Of a stretch of 64,000 bases of DNA, positions 18,436 through 27,227 are shown one piece after another. The stretch is from contig JAURCS010000002.1 in assembly GCA_030828385.1 (NCBI GenBank), forward strand, positions 61,338 to 125,337. The letters are read 5' to 3'. Each line of letters opens with the position of its first letter. Within the stretch, counting starts at the first letter, position 1. Source of the DNA: Gammaproteobacteria bacterium (GTDB taxonomy: Bacteria; Pseudomonadota; Gammaproteobacteria; Pseudomonadales; Pseudohongiellaceae). Under the pieces are notes generated by a model that was not told the origin of the DNA, ran no database searches, and was given only the letters and a program-made list of their open reading frames with translations. Made by a program: the position numbers and the translations under genes.

Positions 18436-18618
18436 TAAGCAGGATCAACCACGGCCTTACTCCTCAGCGCATGCTTAATGCGCTGGGTGCTTGCAAGTAG
18501 CGCCAAAAATCAATAGTGTCTCTGGCTCTACTAAATGGATGTATAGCAAGGACGCGTTAATTCGCATTGTCATCCCTACTCATTAATAAGCAACCTGATT
18601 ATCGAGCCTCTTTTGAAA

Positions 18619-20073
18619 ATGCCATTTACGAAAAGTAAGTATTTCATCGTCTTGTCCACCGCAATCCTCTTACACTCCTGTAGTTCCACTCAGAATTCTG
18701 ACAGCGTCGAATTTGTCAGTATTGGCCGCGGCGCTCCGGTCCTTGATCCGCTAAGCCTGCTGGAAACCCGACCAGCTGAACAGACCACTCCCTTTGGCAC
18801 ACTGCCCAATGTCAATGAAATATTGAATGGCGATATTATTGTTGGCCCCCTGTTGCTGGAAGCTGGTGATATGTTTGGCATGGCTCCTGAGAGAATAGAA
18901 ATCTATTCTGCGGCGAATGGTGACTCACCTGAAGGCATCGAGCCGCTGGAGACAGATTTATTTAACTCAACAGATTTCTACAAGGATATGGAGCACTGGA
19001 CCGATCCGCGTTATTTTCGCTGCAACAGCAGTTTTGGTATTGAACAACAACGTGTCGCCACGCCGTTAAGTACTGCGACTATTGGCGACAACCCTTCCCT
19101 TACGGCAGCATGGGGCTATTGTGATCGCGATCTGCCAAAAGAAGCCATTGTCAGTCCCTATGACTTTGAGTCTGCTGAAGCACACTATAATGCCTTATTG
19201 GCAGAGACCGAGGCTCGCGGTGGACCTGAGGAATATGATTACGCCAGTGTTCCCGGTGAATGGACTGGGCGCTATGCTGGTTTACAGTTCTCGACATTGA
19301 TGACCAACTGGTATGGGATGATGTACAGTCAGGCCTCTACCATTGTTTCATTGCTCACTGATGAATATGCCAAGCGTTTTGTGCAGCAGAATTATCATCA
19401 GGTGAATACAGGAGCCTTTCAGTGGCCTGCCATGTACTGCTGGCCCGAAGGTTTTATCCGCCGCTGGCATTGGGCTGCTGCTACTGAACATTCCATCATG
19501 GTCACTCCTGACCTGGTGCAGATATCCACCACCCAGGCCGATAACTTTGTCACCAATATTTATGTTGGCAGGGAATTCAATATGGAGGGAGCTGTACCCA
19601 GACTGGGAGCAGATGTACCACGTTGGTATGGTGAAACCATAGGCTTCTGGGACGGTGATGCACTTATTACCTGGACTTCCAATATCCAGGGCTGGATGTC
19701 ACACAGTGGTTTTGAGTTTTCCAATAAAATGCAGACCATCGAAATTTACCAATCCAGATATGACAGTGATGGAAATTTCATTGGCATTAACCACGAAGCT
19801 ATTTTCTATGACCCTGAAGCTTTACTGCAGCCAGTACGCATTGTCCGGGACCTGACCAAGCTCAGCAGTTTCAGGGAAGGTGACCCCATCGTATTTACCG
19901 AGTGTATCCCGACCATTTTTCCCATTAATGGCCGCGCCGAACCTATCTCTCCAGGTACGATAATTGAATACAAGGTGCCCGATGTCTATGGTCAGCCCTG
20001 GCGTCAGATCTGGGAAGAGAATTTTGAGCAGGATATGGAAATACCGACCAAGGAAGATATTTTCAGTTTTTGA
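18619..20073 (+). CDS. Large W-G-D family lipoprotein
   Basis: About 484 residues from ATG 18619 (a TTG at 18613 is also in frame). The signal peptide ends in a lipobox-like ILLHSC, so it is probably a lipoprotein. The C-terminal third carries the family core 'GETIGFWDGDALITWTSNIQGW', then QTIEIYQSRY and FYDPEALLQPVRIVRDL, aligning with the QWEGDTLVV segments of the proteins at 3824 and 12557. The N-terminal half is Trp/Tyr-rich (MEHWTDPRYFRCNSSFG, WGYCDRDLP, YCWPEGFIRRWHW) and unfamiliar to me. It lies 183 bp downstream of TonB receptor 2 on the same strand. Function unknown. Confidence 0.85.
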   Translation: MPFTKSKYFIVLSTAILLHSCSSTQNSDSVEFVSIGRGAPVLDPLSLLETRPAEQTTPFGTLPNVNEILNGDIIVGPLLLEAGDMFGMAPERIEIYSAANGDSPEGIEPLETDLFNSTDFYKDMEHWTDPRYFRCNSSFGIEQQRVATPLSTATIGDNPSLTAAWGYCDRDLPKEAIVSPYDFESAEAHYNALLAETEARGGPEEYDYASVPGEWTGRYAGLQFSTLMTNWYGMMYSQASTIVSLLTDEYAKRFVQQNYHQVNTGAFQWPAMYCWPEGFIRRWHWAAATEHSIMVTPDLVQISTTQADNFVTNIYVGREFNMEGAVPRLGADVPRWYGETIGFWDGDALITWTSNIQGWMSHSGFEFSNKMQTIEIYQSRYDSDGNFIGINHEAIFYDPEALLQPVRIVRDLTKLSSFREGDPIVFTECIPTIFPINGRAEPISPGTIIEYKVPDVYGQPWRQIWEENFEQDMEIPTKEDIFSF

Positions 20074-20090
20074 GACAGGATGGAAATGAA

Positions 20091-20140
20091 ACAGCCCCCT
20101 GCACACTGATTGTTTACTTCAATCAATGTGTAGAGGCTGT
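20091..20140. terminator. Long imperfect hairpin between convergent genes
   Basis: ACAGCC (20091-20096) pairs with GGCTGT (20135-20140), and inside it CACACTGATTG (20102-20112) pairs with CAATCAATGTG (20120-20130). No T-run follows, so it may be a processing or rho-aided end rather than a standard intrinsic terminator. Confidence 0.4.
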
Positions 20141-20198
20141 AATCTGTGAAGATAACTAATTAGATCGAATTAGTTGCTACTGATTTTTATGCCAATGA

Positions 20199-21350
20199 CT
20201 AGACGGGTTGGACACTTCCAATCTCTGCCACCAGGCCACGACTGATCGTTTGCTTGATAAGGCGCTCAATGGCTTTCAGTTGTTTGCGCTCATCAGAGCT
20301 AACCAGCGAGATCGCCCTGCCCTGGGCACCGGCACGGCCGGTTCTGCCAATACGATGCACATAATCTTCAGGCACATGGGGAAGATCATAATTGATCACC
20401 ATGGGCAGCAAATCGATATCAATTCCACGCGCGGCTATATCAGTCGCAACCAGCACCTGGATGCGGTTTTGTTTAAACGCATCAAGCGCTGCAGTGCGTT
20501 GTTTCTGGCTTTTGTTGCCATGCAGAGCAGATGTCATGATGTTATTTTTATTAAGGATTTTAGTCAGCTTGTTAGCACCGTGCTTGGTTCTGCTAAACAC
20601 CAAGGCCTGGTCGTTGGTACCTTGCAGCAAACTTCTCAGCACACCGGATTTATCTTCTTTATTCACTTCAAATAGCTGCTGATGAATAATTTCAACGGCA
20701 GAATTGCGCGGTGCCGACTCGATTTCCACCGGATTGTGGCAAATGGTTTTTGCCAGGTTTCTGATTTCCGGCGAAAAGGTGGCAGAAAACATCAGGTTCT
20801 GTCGACGCTGCGGAACCAGTTTCAGAATCTTGCGAATGGCATGAATAAAACCCATATCCAGCATTCTGTCTGCTTCATCCAGTACCAGGATTTCCAGTGA
20901 CTGCAGTGAAACCGCCCTGCGATCAATCAAGTCCTGAAGACGTCCCGGCGTTGCCACCAGAATATCAACGCCCTTGTGTACGCGTTGTAATTGCGGATTA
21001 ATATTAACGCCACCAAAAACAGCGCAGGCTTTAATTTTTTCGTTATCACCATAAGTGATGACACTTTCCAGCACCTGAGCCGCAAGCTCACGTGTTGGCA
21101 CCAGGATCAGTACTTTTACCATGCCACTGGCGACAGGCTTTGAATTGCTCAGCTTTTGTAAAATTGGCAGTACAAACGCCGCCGTTTTACCGGTACCGGT
21201 CTGTGCTGCTGCCATAACATCCTCTCCATCAAGCACCGCCGGAATGGCTTTGGCCTGGATCGGAGTTGGTTGTGTATAGCCCTGTGCCTGTATCGCACTT
21301 AACAGGGAATCACTTAGACCAAGGGTATTAAATTGTTGTGTTTCACTCAT
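20199..21350 (-). CDS. rhlE: DEAD-box ATP-dependent RNA helicase, RhlE type
   Basis: 383 residues, a compact helicase core without a long basic tail. Q motif 'GYTQPTPIQAKAIP', Walker A AQTGTGKT (49-56), PTREL, GG and TPGRLQ motifs, DEAD box VLDEADRMLDMGF, SATF, ARGIDIDLLPMVINYDLP and HRIGRTGRAG are all intact. It unwinds or remodels RNA in the cytoplasm; RhlE proteins act in ribosome maturation and mRNA decay. The gene is alone, convergent with the lipoprotein gene, with an unusual 595-bp upstream region that holds a phased CATGG array. Confidence 0.95.
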   Translation of the reverse strand: MSETQQFNTLGLSDSLLSAIQAQGYTQPTPIQAKAIPAVLDGEDVMAAAQTGTGKTAAFVLPILQKLSNSKPVASGMVKVLILVPTRELAAQVLESVITYGDNEKIKACAVFGGVNINPQLQRVHKGVDILVATPGRLQDLIDRRAVSLQSLEILVLDEADRMLDMGFIHAIRKILKLVPQRRQNLMFSATFSPEIRNLAKTICHNPVEIESAPRNSAVEIIHQQLFEVNKEDKSGVLRSLLQGTNDQALVFSRTKHGANKLTKILNKNNIMTSALHGNKSQKQRTAALDAFKQNRIQVLVATDIAARGIDIDLLPMVINYDLPHVPEDYVHRIGRTGRAGAQGRAISLVSSDERKQLKAIERLIKQTISRGLVAEIGSVQPV

Positions 21351-21944
21351 AAAATTTCTGACTCTTAACGGGCTTTTATAGCAAGTAACAATAGGCTACT
21401 GATTAACTATAAGCCTTATAATTAATGGTATTGCTTTCCCGTCGCAAAAAGTAAGTTAACCCTACCGGGCGCTGGAAAAATAGCATGGCAATTGCCATGA
21501 CTTTTCATGGACATACCATGGAAAGACCATGGGACACGCCATAGAAAAATGCCATACATAAAAGTAACGGCAGCAATGGTTGTGTTGAGAAAATTAGAAA
21601 GCAGGCTTATGGCATGCCTTTAGAGGGCCGCACAAGAATCAGGGAGGGTAATACCGCATCAGTAAATCTGAAGCTAATCTTCATTTACTGACCTTTATAA
21701 TATTCACATCAGAACAGCTTCTTTACTGCACTGATGAAGCTTACTCTAACACATGTGCAAGCAAACTGCATTGACTATTATTTGCCTACAATTTTCGACA
21801 TTCAACAGCAGGATCCTAAGTTCGTGCAACGGCATAACATGAATTTTCTTTCCTGCCATTTCATCAATAGTATTGCAGCTCCGTCCGGGTCATTTAAAAT
21901 AGCGCTATAAAATAATCTGAAAATCCGGCATAGTCTTCTCCATC
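21351..21944. promoter_or_regulatory. Long intergenic region upstream of rhlE
   Basis: About 594 bp between two divergent genes. For the rhlE side, a weak promoter may lie near 21410-21440 on the minus strand (TTGCGA, 17 bases, TAATTA). The 21484-21556 part holds the phased CATGG array described separately. I saw no convincing gene in it; a 24-codon frame from 21550 has no support. Confidence 0.35.
21484..21556. repeat. Helically phased CATGG/CCAT array
   Basis: The perfect palindrome CATGGCAATTGCCATG (21484-21499) is followed by CATGG at 21506, 21517 and 21528 and by CCATA words near 21539 and 21552. Spacings are close to 10-12 bases, about one DNA turn, so the motifs would face one side of the helix. 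It lies about 135-205 bp upstream of rhlE. Confidence 0.6.
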
Positions 21945-22685
21945 ATGATTGAACCCCTGCTGTTAAGCACCCTGCAAATTTCCACCTACGAACATGAACA
22001 CCTGCTCACTAAAGCGAGCGGGTTTTTCTTTGAGCGCGATGAAAAACTTTTTCTGGTGACCAGTCGCCATGTGTTGGTGGATGAACCCAGCGATCACCAC
22101 CCCAATAGAATCGAGCTGGAAATCCATAACAATCCGGAAAACCTTGCCGAGTCTTCTGTGTTTTCCATCCTCCTGTTTAATGACGGAGAAAGCGTCTGGC
22201 GTCAGGGATCAGACAGTGCCGGGGATATTGATGTAGCAGTGATAGAAATTGAGCGCAACAACTTGCCAGATACCGCTACCTACTTCGCTTTCACCCCTGC
22301 CCATTTACACGATTCGATTGAAAGAATAGAAATTGGAACGGAAATGCTGATCATAGGCTTTCCCCTGGGCTTTCACGACACCCTGCATCACTTGCCAGTT
22401 GCCAGACGCGCGATTAATGCGTCCTCTTTCAGTATGCGCTTTCAGGGCAATGGCTATTTTCTGACAGACGCACGAACCCATCGCGGTATGAGCGGTGCAC
22501 CCGTAGTCACACGGGATGAATCGAAAGTCGAAGAGGAAAATTTAAACTCGGAATTACCCTGGACCTTGCTCGGCATTCATTCAGCGCGACTGGATGTGGG
22601 CACCAGAGACCTGGAAGTTGACGAGGCACTGGGACTTAACTGCGCCTGGTTTGCCGACATTCTGTTAACGCTGACCAGCGATTAA
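21945..22685 (+). CDS. Trypsin-like serine protease, cytoplasmic
   Basis: 246 residues with no signal peptide. A chymotrypsin-fold protease pattern is clear: His42 in 'LFLVTSRHVLV', Asp96 in 'DIDVAVIEI', and Ser183 in 'HRGMSGAPVV', preceded by 'MLIIGFPLGF'. All three triad residues are present, so it should be active. The sequence most resembles stand-alone trypsin-like domain proteins that occur next to stress or conflict genes in bacteria, but here no such partner is seen: rhlE is divergent and a drug exporter converges. The substrate is unknown. Confidence 0.88.
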   Translation: MIEPLLLSTLQISTYEHEHLLTKASGFFFERDEKLFLVTSRHVLVDEPSDHHPNRIELEIHNNPENLAESSVFSILLFNDGESVWRQGSDSAGDIDVAVIEIERNNLPDTATYFAFTPAHLHDSIERIEIGTEMLIIGFPLGFHDTLHHLPVARRAINASSFSMRFQGNGYFLTDARTHRGMSGAPVVTRDESKVEEENLNSELPWTLLGIHSARLDVGTRDLEVDEALGLNCAWFADILLTLTSD

Positions 22686-22731
22686 CAAGCAGAATATGCA
22701 GCTTAAATTCTGCAGCACTTTTACTATTGAA

Positions 22732-23928
22732 TTACGCTTCCTGCAAGACCTGTGGTTTTTTTAAAGCAAACACTGACAGGGTGGCGGCGATCACACCGCA
22801 GATGGCGATCGCAACAACCAGTGGCACCGGCGTATTGTTGAATACCGCACTGACAATGGCGATACTGATAGCGCCAATAACCATCTGTAATGTCCCACCC
22901 AGAGATGCAGCTGTGCCAGCAATCGGTCCATGATCCTCAAGCGCCAGAACCATTGAGGTAGGTAATATCAATCCCAGAAAAGCATAAGTCACCAGTAGTA
23001 AGCCTACCAGCAGAGGAAAACTGTCAAAGCCCAGCATTACTACACTAAACAGCAGGCAGGCAAAGAAGCAGTAGCCAGCCACAGCCCACTTGATTACATT
23101 AATAGTGCCAAAGCGGGCTTCCAGTGTTGCGGCAAGCTGGCTGGCAGCAAAGAAGCCAAAAGCATTCAAGGCAAACGCCAGGCTGTACTGAAAAGAAGTC
23201 AGCCCATAATAATCCATGTAGAGGAACGAACTGGTTGCCAGGAAAGCAAAAAAGCTGCCCATGCCCATACCGCCAATCAGGGTAAGCCCCATGTAATGGG
23301 TATCGCGAAACAGAATACCAAAGGCATTCATCATGCGACTGAGCTTAAAAGGACTTCTGTTCTCCGACTTCAGGGTTTCCCTGAGTCCGAAACGGGTCAT
23401 CAGAAAACCAACTATAGAGGCCAGGGAAACCGCCACAAACACTGCACGCCAGCCAAAGGGAATAATCACCGCGCTACCCAGCAAGGGCGCAAACATCGGT
23501 GAAATAGCAATAATGATCATGATGGTAGACATTAACCTTGTCGCCTCATTTCCGGTATAACAGTCACGAATAACCGCGCGCGGAATCGACATTACCGCCG
23601 CTGCGCCAATCCCCTGCACGAAGCGCATCGCTATAAGCCAGTTAATGGTCGGTGACATGGCGCAGCCAATAGACGCCAGGGCAAACACCACCAGGCCAAA
23701 ATACAGTGGCGGCTTGCGCCCAAACACGTCGGAAGCCGGACCATAGACCAGTTGACTGACACCGAAGGAAATAAAAAATGACATCAGTGTTGCCTGGGAT
23801 GCAGAGACTGATGCCTGCAGGTCTTCAGCAATAACAGGCATCGCCGGCAAATACATATCAATTGCAAACGGTCCTATCCAGCTAAGTGAACCCAATACCA
23901 GGGCCATTTTGATCAAATCAGATTTCAC
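22732..23928 (-). CDS. Bcr/CflA family multidrug efflux transporter (MFS)
   Basis: 398 residues with about twelve hydrophobic segments. The first-loop signature 'AIDMYLPAMPVIAEDL', 'GVSQLVYGPASDVFGRKPPLYFGL' and 'MRFVQGIGAAAVMSIPRAVIRDCY' identify the DHA1 Bcr/CflA group, which exports drugs such as bicyclomycin or chloramphenicol and also cysteine by proton antiport across the inner membrane. The gene is monocistronic and convergent with the protease gene, 46 bp apart. The actual substrate is not predictable. Confidence 0.93.
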   Translation of the reverse strand: MKSDLIKMALVLGSLSWIGPFAIDMYLPAMPVIAEDLQASVSASQATLMSFFISFGVSQLVYGPASDVFGRKPPLYFGLVVFALASIGCAMSPTINWLIAMRFVQGIGAAAVMSIPRAVIRDCYTGNEATRLMSTIMIIIAISPMFAPLLGSAVIIPFGWRAVFVAVSLASIVGFLMTRFGLRETLKSENRSPFKLSRMMNAFGILFRDTHYMGLTLIGGMGMGSFFAFLATSSFLYMDYYGLTSFQYSLAFALNAFGFFAASQLAATLEARFGTINVIKWAVAGYCFFACLLFSVVMLGFDSFPLLVGLLLVTYAFLGLILPTSMVLALEDHGPIAGTAASLGGTLQMVIGAISIAIVSAVFNNTPVPLVVAIAICGVIAATLSVFALKKPQVLQEA

Positions 23929-24257
23929 ACTTAGTCCCGTGTTAAATACACCGCGAGTCGTTCAGGGTGCGAATAAAAGAAGGGGGCAATTATAGTGGCG
24001 AATTTGATAATTAGTAGTGCCGATTTCAGGACTTATCCGGGCGCACGCTGGAAAAATACAATCAATGAAATAACCATATCCATGCTACAGATGGACTTAC
24101 TCCTTGCCCTGCAAATATTCGGCTGGCGGACATGGCTTTATGAGAGAGCAATCCATTATTGAGTTTGCTGTCTCCCATCTGATAATTCTATTAAAGTATC
24201 CCGGAAGCCCGTGTAAATGCTAATACCTTACTGCATGCCACTAAAAGGAAGCTCCAG
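23929..24257. other. Intergenic gap without visible gene
   Basis: 329 bp between the divergent Bcr/CflA and GST genes. It must contain both promoters. I saw no repeat, hairpin, operator or reading frame worth calling. Confidence 0.3.
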
Positions 24258-24983
24258 ATGCCTGCTTACACCGAAATTACTCTGCACTACTTTGACGTGC
24301 GTGGACGCGGACAATTTATTCGTGGTCTGCTCACTCAGCGCGATATTCCCTTCAGTGATGACCGCATCAGGCTCAATGCTGATAATTCCAACTGGCCAGA
24401 CATTCGCAGTAACAGGGCTGTTAGCGGCGACTTTCAGAAACTCCCGGCGTTGCAATGGGACGATATGATGATCAATGAAGTGTTGGTCATTCTCGCTTTT
24501 ATCCAGGAAAAACTCGGGGATAACGCTCAGCTGGATGAAACGACGCGTTTACAGCATGCCATGCTTACTTCCAGCGCTTTTCTTGATTTACTGACGCCCT
24601 GCATCAATTTGATCTGGTGCGATATTTTTCATCCGGGTACCGACGTTGCTGAAACTACAGCTGTTTTTAAAAGACGGCTGCAAATGCATTTGGCGACTGT
24701 TAACCAGACACTGCAACAATGGGGCTGGCTGAATACCATGAATGATCGTGAAGTAATGGTTGCCGACGCGGTGTTATGGGAGGCACTCGATATGATTCGA
24801 CTGACCTTCAATGGCAAGGTCAGTCTTGATGATTTTGAAGCACTGGCAACTTTTTATGAGAGTTGTCCGGGCGCAACAACCTTCAAACAGCTGCTGGCAC
24901 TGAAACCTTCTACCATTACTGCAAGACCCGGTGAAGCCGAAGCACTGTTAGCTATCCAAGAGAGTTTAAATAGCCAGGGTTGA
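24258..24983 (+). CDS. Glutathione S-transferase-like protein
   Basis: 241 residues. N-terminal thioredoxin-like domain opens 'EITLHYFDVRGRGQFIRGLL', the Y-F-x-x-R-G-R pattern of tyrosine-type (alpha/sigma-like) GSTs, with 'FQKLPALQWDD' as the cis-Pro segment. The helical C-terminal domain spans about 95-240. It probably conjugates or binds glutathione in the cytoplasm. ATG 24258 has AGGAAG ten bases upstream. It is convergent with the cyclophilin gene, 11 bp away. The specific substrate is unknown. Confidence 0.9.
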   Translation: MPAYTEITLHYFDVRGRGQFIRGLLTQRDIPFSDDRIRLNADNSNWPDIRSNRAVSGDFQKLPALQWDDMMINEVLVILAFIQEKLGDNAQLDETTRLQHAMLTSSAFLDLLTPCINLIWCDIFHPGTDVAETTAVFKRRLQMHLATVNQTLQQWGWLNTMNDREVMVADAVLWEALDMIRLTFNGKVSLDDFEALATFYESCPGATTFKQLLALKPSTITARPGEAEALLAIQESLNSQG

Positions 24984-24994
24984 GCAGGATTCAA

Positions 24995-25708
24995 TCAGGG
25001 TGAAACATTCGCACCAACAATACTTACCGTCTCGATCATAACGGGTTTGGTAGTCAGGGAGTCCAGATAGGCAGCACCATCATTCCACAAGCGCGCCTGA
25101 TCCAGACCACCGCCCGGGTCGCCTACCGGGATAAAGGCATCCACTGCTTCCATTCCCGACACTACTTTGCCAAAAACCGTGAAGTTGTAACGCGGTTCCG
25201 CCAGCCTGTTGTTCTCTATGTAGTTTATAAATACCTGCGTGGAGTTGGTATCCGGACCGGCCTTGGCAAAAGCCAGGGTGCCGCGTTCCAGCGCAAATAA
25301 ACTGGGATCATCATTAAAGTTGTTGTCCTGCCACAAAGGATAATTATCGCGCCAGTTGATGCCAAACTGGGCAACAAAGTCCGGGACTACACGAAACACC
25401 GGAGTATCATCGTAAAACCCTGCCTCAACAAGTTCCAGAAATCGCGCCGCCGCATTGGGAGCAGCTTCGGGATATATTTCGATAACAATCTCACCGGTTC
25501 CAGTTTGCATCAACAGCGTAGATTTTTGCGTCAGTACTGGAACAACATCGTCCAAACCGGGCAAAGGTTTGAGAGAGATTGCCATTTCATCTGTTGCCGA
25601 CTCGGTGACTGGAGCATCCACTTGCAGATTGTCAGGACTGTTACTGTCTTCCTGCCCACCACAGGCAATAAGTTGCAGGATAAAAAGCAGCGTTATTGTT
25701 TTCTTCAT
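24995..25708 (-). CDS. Cyclophilin-type peptidyl-prolyl isomerase lipoprotein
   Basis: 237 residues. A short signal peptide with lipobox 'LQLIAC' (Cys16) points to a periplasmic lipoprotein. The cyclophilin domain has 'GEIVIEIYPEAAPNAAARFLELVEAGFYDDTPVFRVV', 'FVAQFG', 'RGTLAFAKAGPDTNSTQVFINY' and 'YNFTVFGKVVSGMEAV', in the order usual for bacterial cyclophilins. It catalyses proline isomerisation in folding envelope proteins. It is the last gene of a minus-strand run, 15 bp after PBP4. Confidence 0.93.
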   Translation of the reverse strand: MKKTITLLFILQLIACGGQEDSNSPDNLQVDAPVTESATDEMAISLKPLPGLDDVVPVLTQKSTLLMQTGTGEIVIEIYPEAAPNAAARFLELVEAGFYDDTPVFRVVPDFVAQFGINWRDNYPLWQDNNFNDDPSLFALERGTLAFAKAGPDTNSTQVFINYIENNRLAEPRYNFTVFGKVVSGMEAVDAFIPVGDPGGGLDQARLWNDGAAYLDSLTTKPVMIETVSIVGANVSP

Positions 25709-25723
25709 ATTTCTAATTCCACC

Positions 25724-27193
25724 TTATTGTAAATAAGTCCAGATCAGCAGCGCATCCAGTAACTCAGTGCCCGGGCCTCGATCAGCCAGCTCATGATTCA
25801 CCATACCCGTTACTGCAAAAACCCGGTTACTTTGTGAATAGACAAAACCATTTACTGCCGACACTTCATCAAGGGAGCCGGTTTTTACATGCATGCGGCC
25901 AGACATCTTCGATCCACGTGCCCGGTTGCGCATGGTGCCGTCCATGCCATTGAGCGGTAACGACGCTACATACTCTGGCATATAAGGGCTGGCCCAGGCA
26001 CTTTGCATGACTTCGTTAAGCAGTACTGCCGTAATGCGGGTATCTCTTGAGAGTCCAGCACCATTGCTCAACGACAATTGTTTGGAGTCGAGGCTTTTCA
26101 ATTCCAGATAATTATTGATTGCCTCAATGCCTTTTTCCACCGTAGCCGGCGGCCCCAGAACTTCAGCACCCAGGGTCAATAACAAATGTCGGGTCATCAG
26201 ATTATTACTGAATTTATTAATGGACTTGATAACGTCCGACATGGGCACTGAGTTCCAGATCACGATGGGATCAAGTTCATCCGGAACGGCCCCACGACGC
26301 AAATCGCCGCCCAGCTGCCCACCCAGTTCCGACCACAATTCCTTAAACAGGCCGAAAGTATAATCCGGCGCATCCAGAACTTCCCTGACCATTTGATAAC
26401 GTGAGCAGCGAGAGGGAAACTGTCCTTCAAAAATCACTTCAGAGGGATCATCAGGATTTAAATTGAAACTGATTCCGCGCTGGTAACCACCACAGGATCG
26501 ATTGACCTGACGCAGGCGGTTACTGATTTTGACATTGGGTAAGCGGGGATCGGTGTGAATGATGACATCCCGGCCATTGGCATGGGGGTAAAAGAAAAAG
26601 GTCATGGCCTGAAAGTTGGCAATGATGGCATTGGGATCGGTATTGTAGGCGCGCCCATTCTGGTTATCGATGAGTTCTCCTTCTTCCACAGACGCATCAA
26701 AATAGGATCCATCCAGCACCAGGTTGCCGGTGATGTGTTCAACACCAGCACGTTGCAGAGACTTCAACATGGCACGCAACTGGTCTTCAACCAGGAAGGG
26801 ATCGCCACCGCCTTTCATGAGCAGGTCTCCCCTGAGCACCCCATTTTCAATGGGCCCAAGGGCATACAGTTCAGTCTGCCAGGTAAAAGCTGGTCCTAAT
26901 GATTCCAGTGCTGCAAATGTAGTCAGGGTCTTGATTGCTGATGCCGGGTTCATCGGAAGGTCGGCATTAACAGACAGGTCGGGGTTATCCTGGCCCACTT
27001 CCTGAACATAAAAACTGAAACTGGAAGGTGGCAGATTATGGCCATCAATCACCAGCTGTATGCGTTCAGGGATGACACTGTTTTGCGCTTCAGCACCCTG
27101 TGCCAGGCTGGTAAGCGAGTGCATAAAAGACAATGCAAACAGCGCAACAAGAGAAAGTAGTTGAGAGGACAAGCGCTTTAAAAAAATTTCCAT
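25724..27193 (-). CDS. dacB: D-alanyl-D-alanine carboxypeptidase/endopeptidase (PBP4 type)
   Basis: About 489 residues from ATG 27193, the first Met that opens a signal peptide (LVALFALSFMHSLTSLAQ); the frame extends to 27319 but then overlaps the gene upstream. The three penicillin-binding motifs are present: SAIK (in NPASAIKTLTTF), SNN (KFSNNLMTRHLL) and KTG (HVKTGSLDEVSAVNGF). As a class C PBP it trims and cross-link-cleaves peptidoglycan in the periplasm. It is probably co-transcribed with the PQQ dehydrogenase gene (34 bp upstream) and the cyclophilin gene, an odd partner set. Confidence 0.93.
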   Translation of the reverse strand: MEIFLKRLSSQLLSLVALFALSFMHSLTSLAQGAEAQNSVIPERIQLVIDGHNLPPSSFSFYVQEVGQDNPDLSVNADLPMNPASAIKTLTTFAALESLGPAFTWQTELYALGPIENGVLRGDLLMKGGGDPFLVEDQLRAMLKSLQRAGVEHITGNLVLDGSYFDASVEEGELIDNQNGRAYNTDPNAIIANFQAMTFFFYPHANGRDVIIHTDPRLPNVKISNRLRQVNRSCGGYQRGISFNLNPDDPSEVIFEGQFPSRCSRYQMVREVLDAPDYTFGLFKELWSELGGQLGGDLRRGAVPDELDPIVIWNSVPMSDVIKSINKFSNNLMTRHLLLTLGAEVLGPPATVEKGIEAINNYLELKSLDSKQLSLSNGAGLSRDTRITAVLLNEVMQSAWASPYMPEYVASLPLNGMDGTMRNRARGSKMSGRMHVKTGSLDEVSAVNGFVYSQSNRVFAVTGMVNHELADRGPGTELLDALLIWTYLQ

Positions 27194-27227
27194 GGTGATT
27201 AGATCGAACTCTGTTCTTACTTCTTTT

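Noticed and set aside
21550-21624. 24-codon frame near the CATGG array
   Set aside because: No ribosome site and random-looking sequence.
21945-22685. Protease plus RhlE-type helicase as a defence island
   Set aside because: The two genes are divergent, 595 bp apart, RhlE is a normal housekeeping helicase, and there is no nuclease, integrase or other defence gene near.
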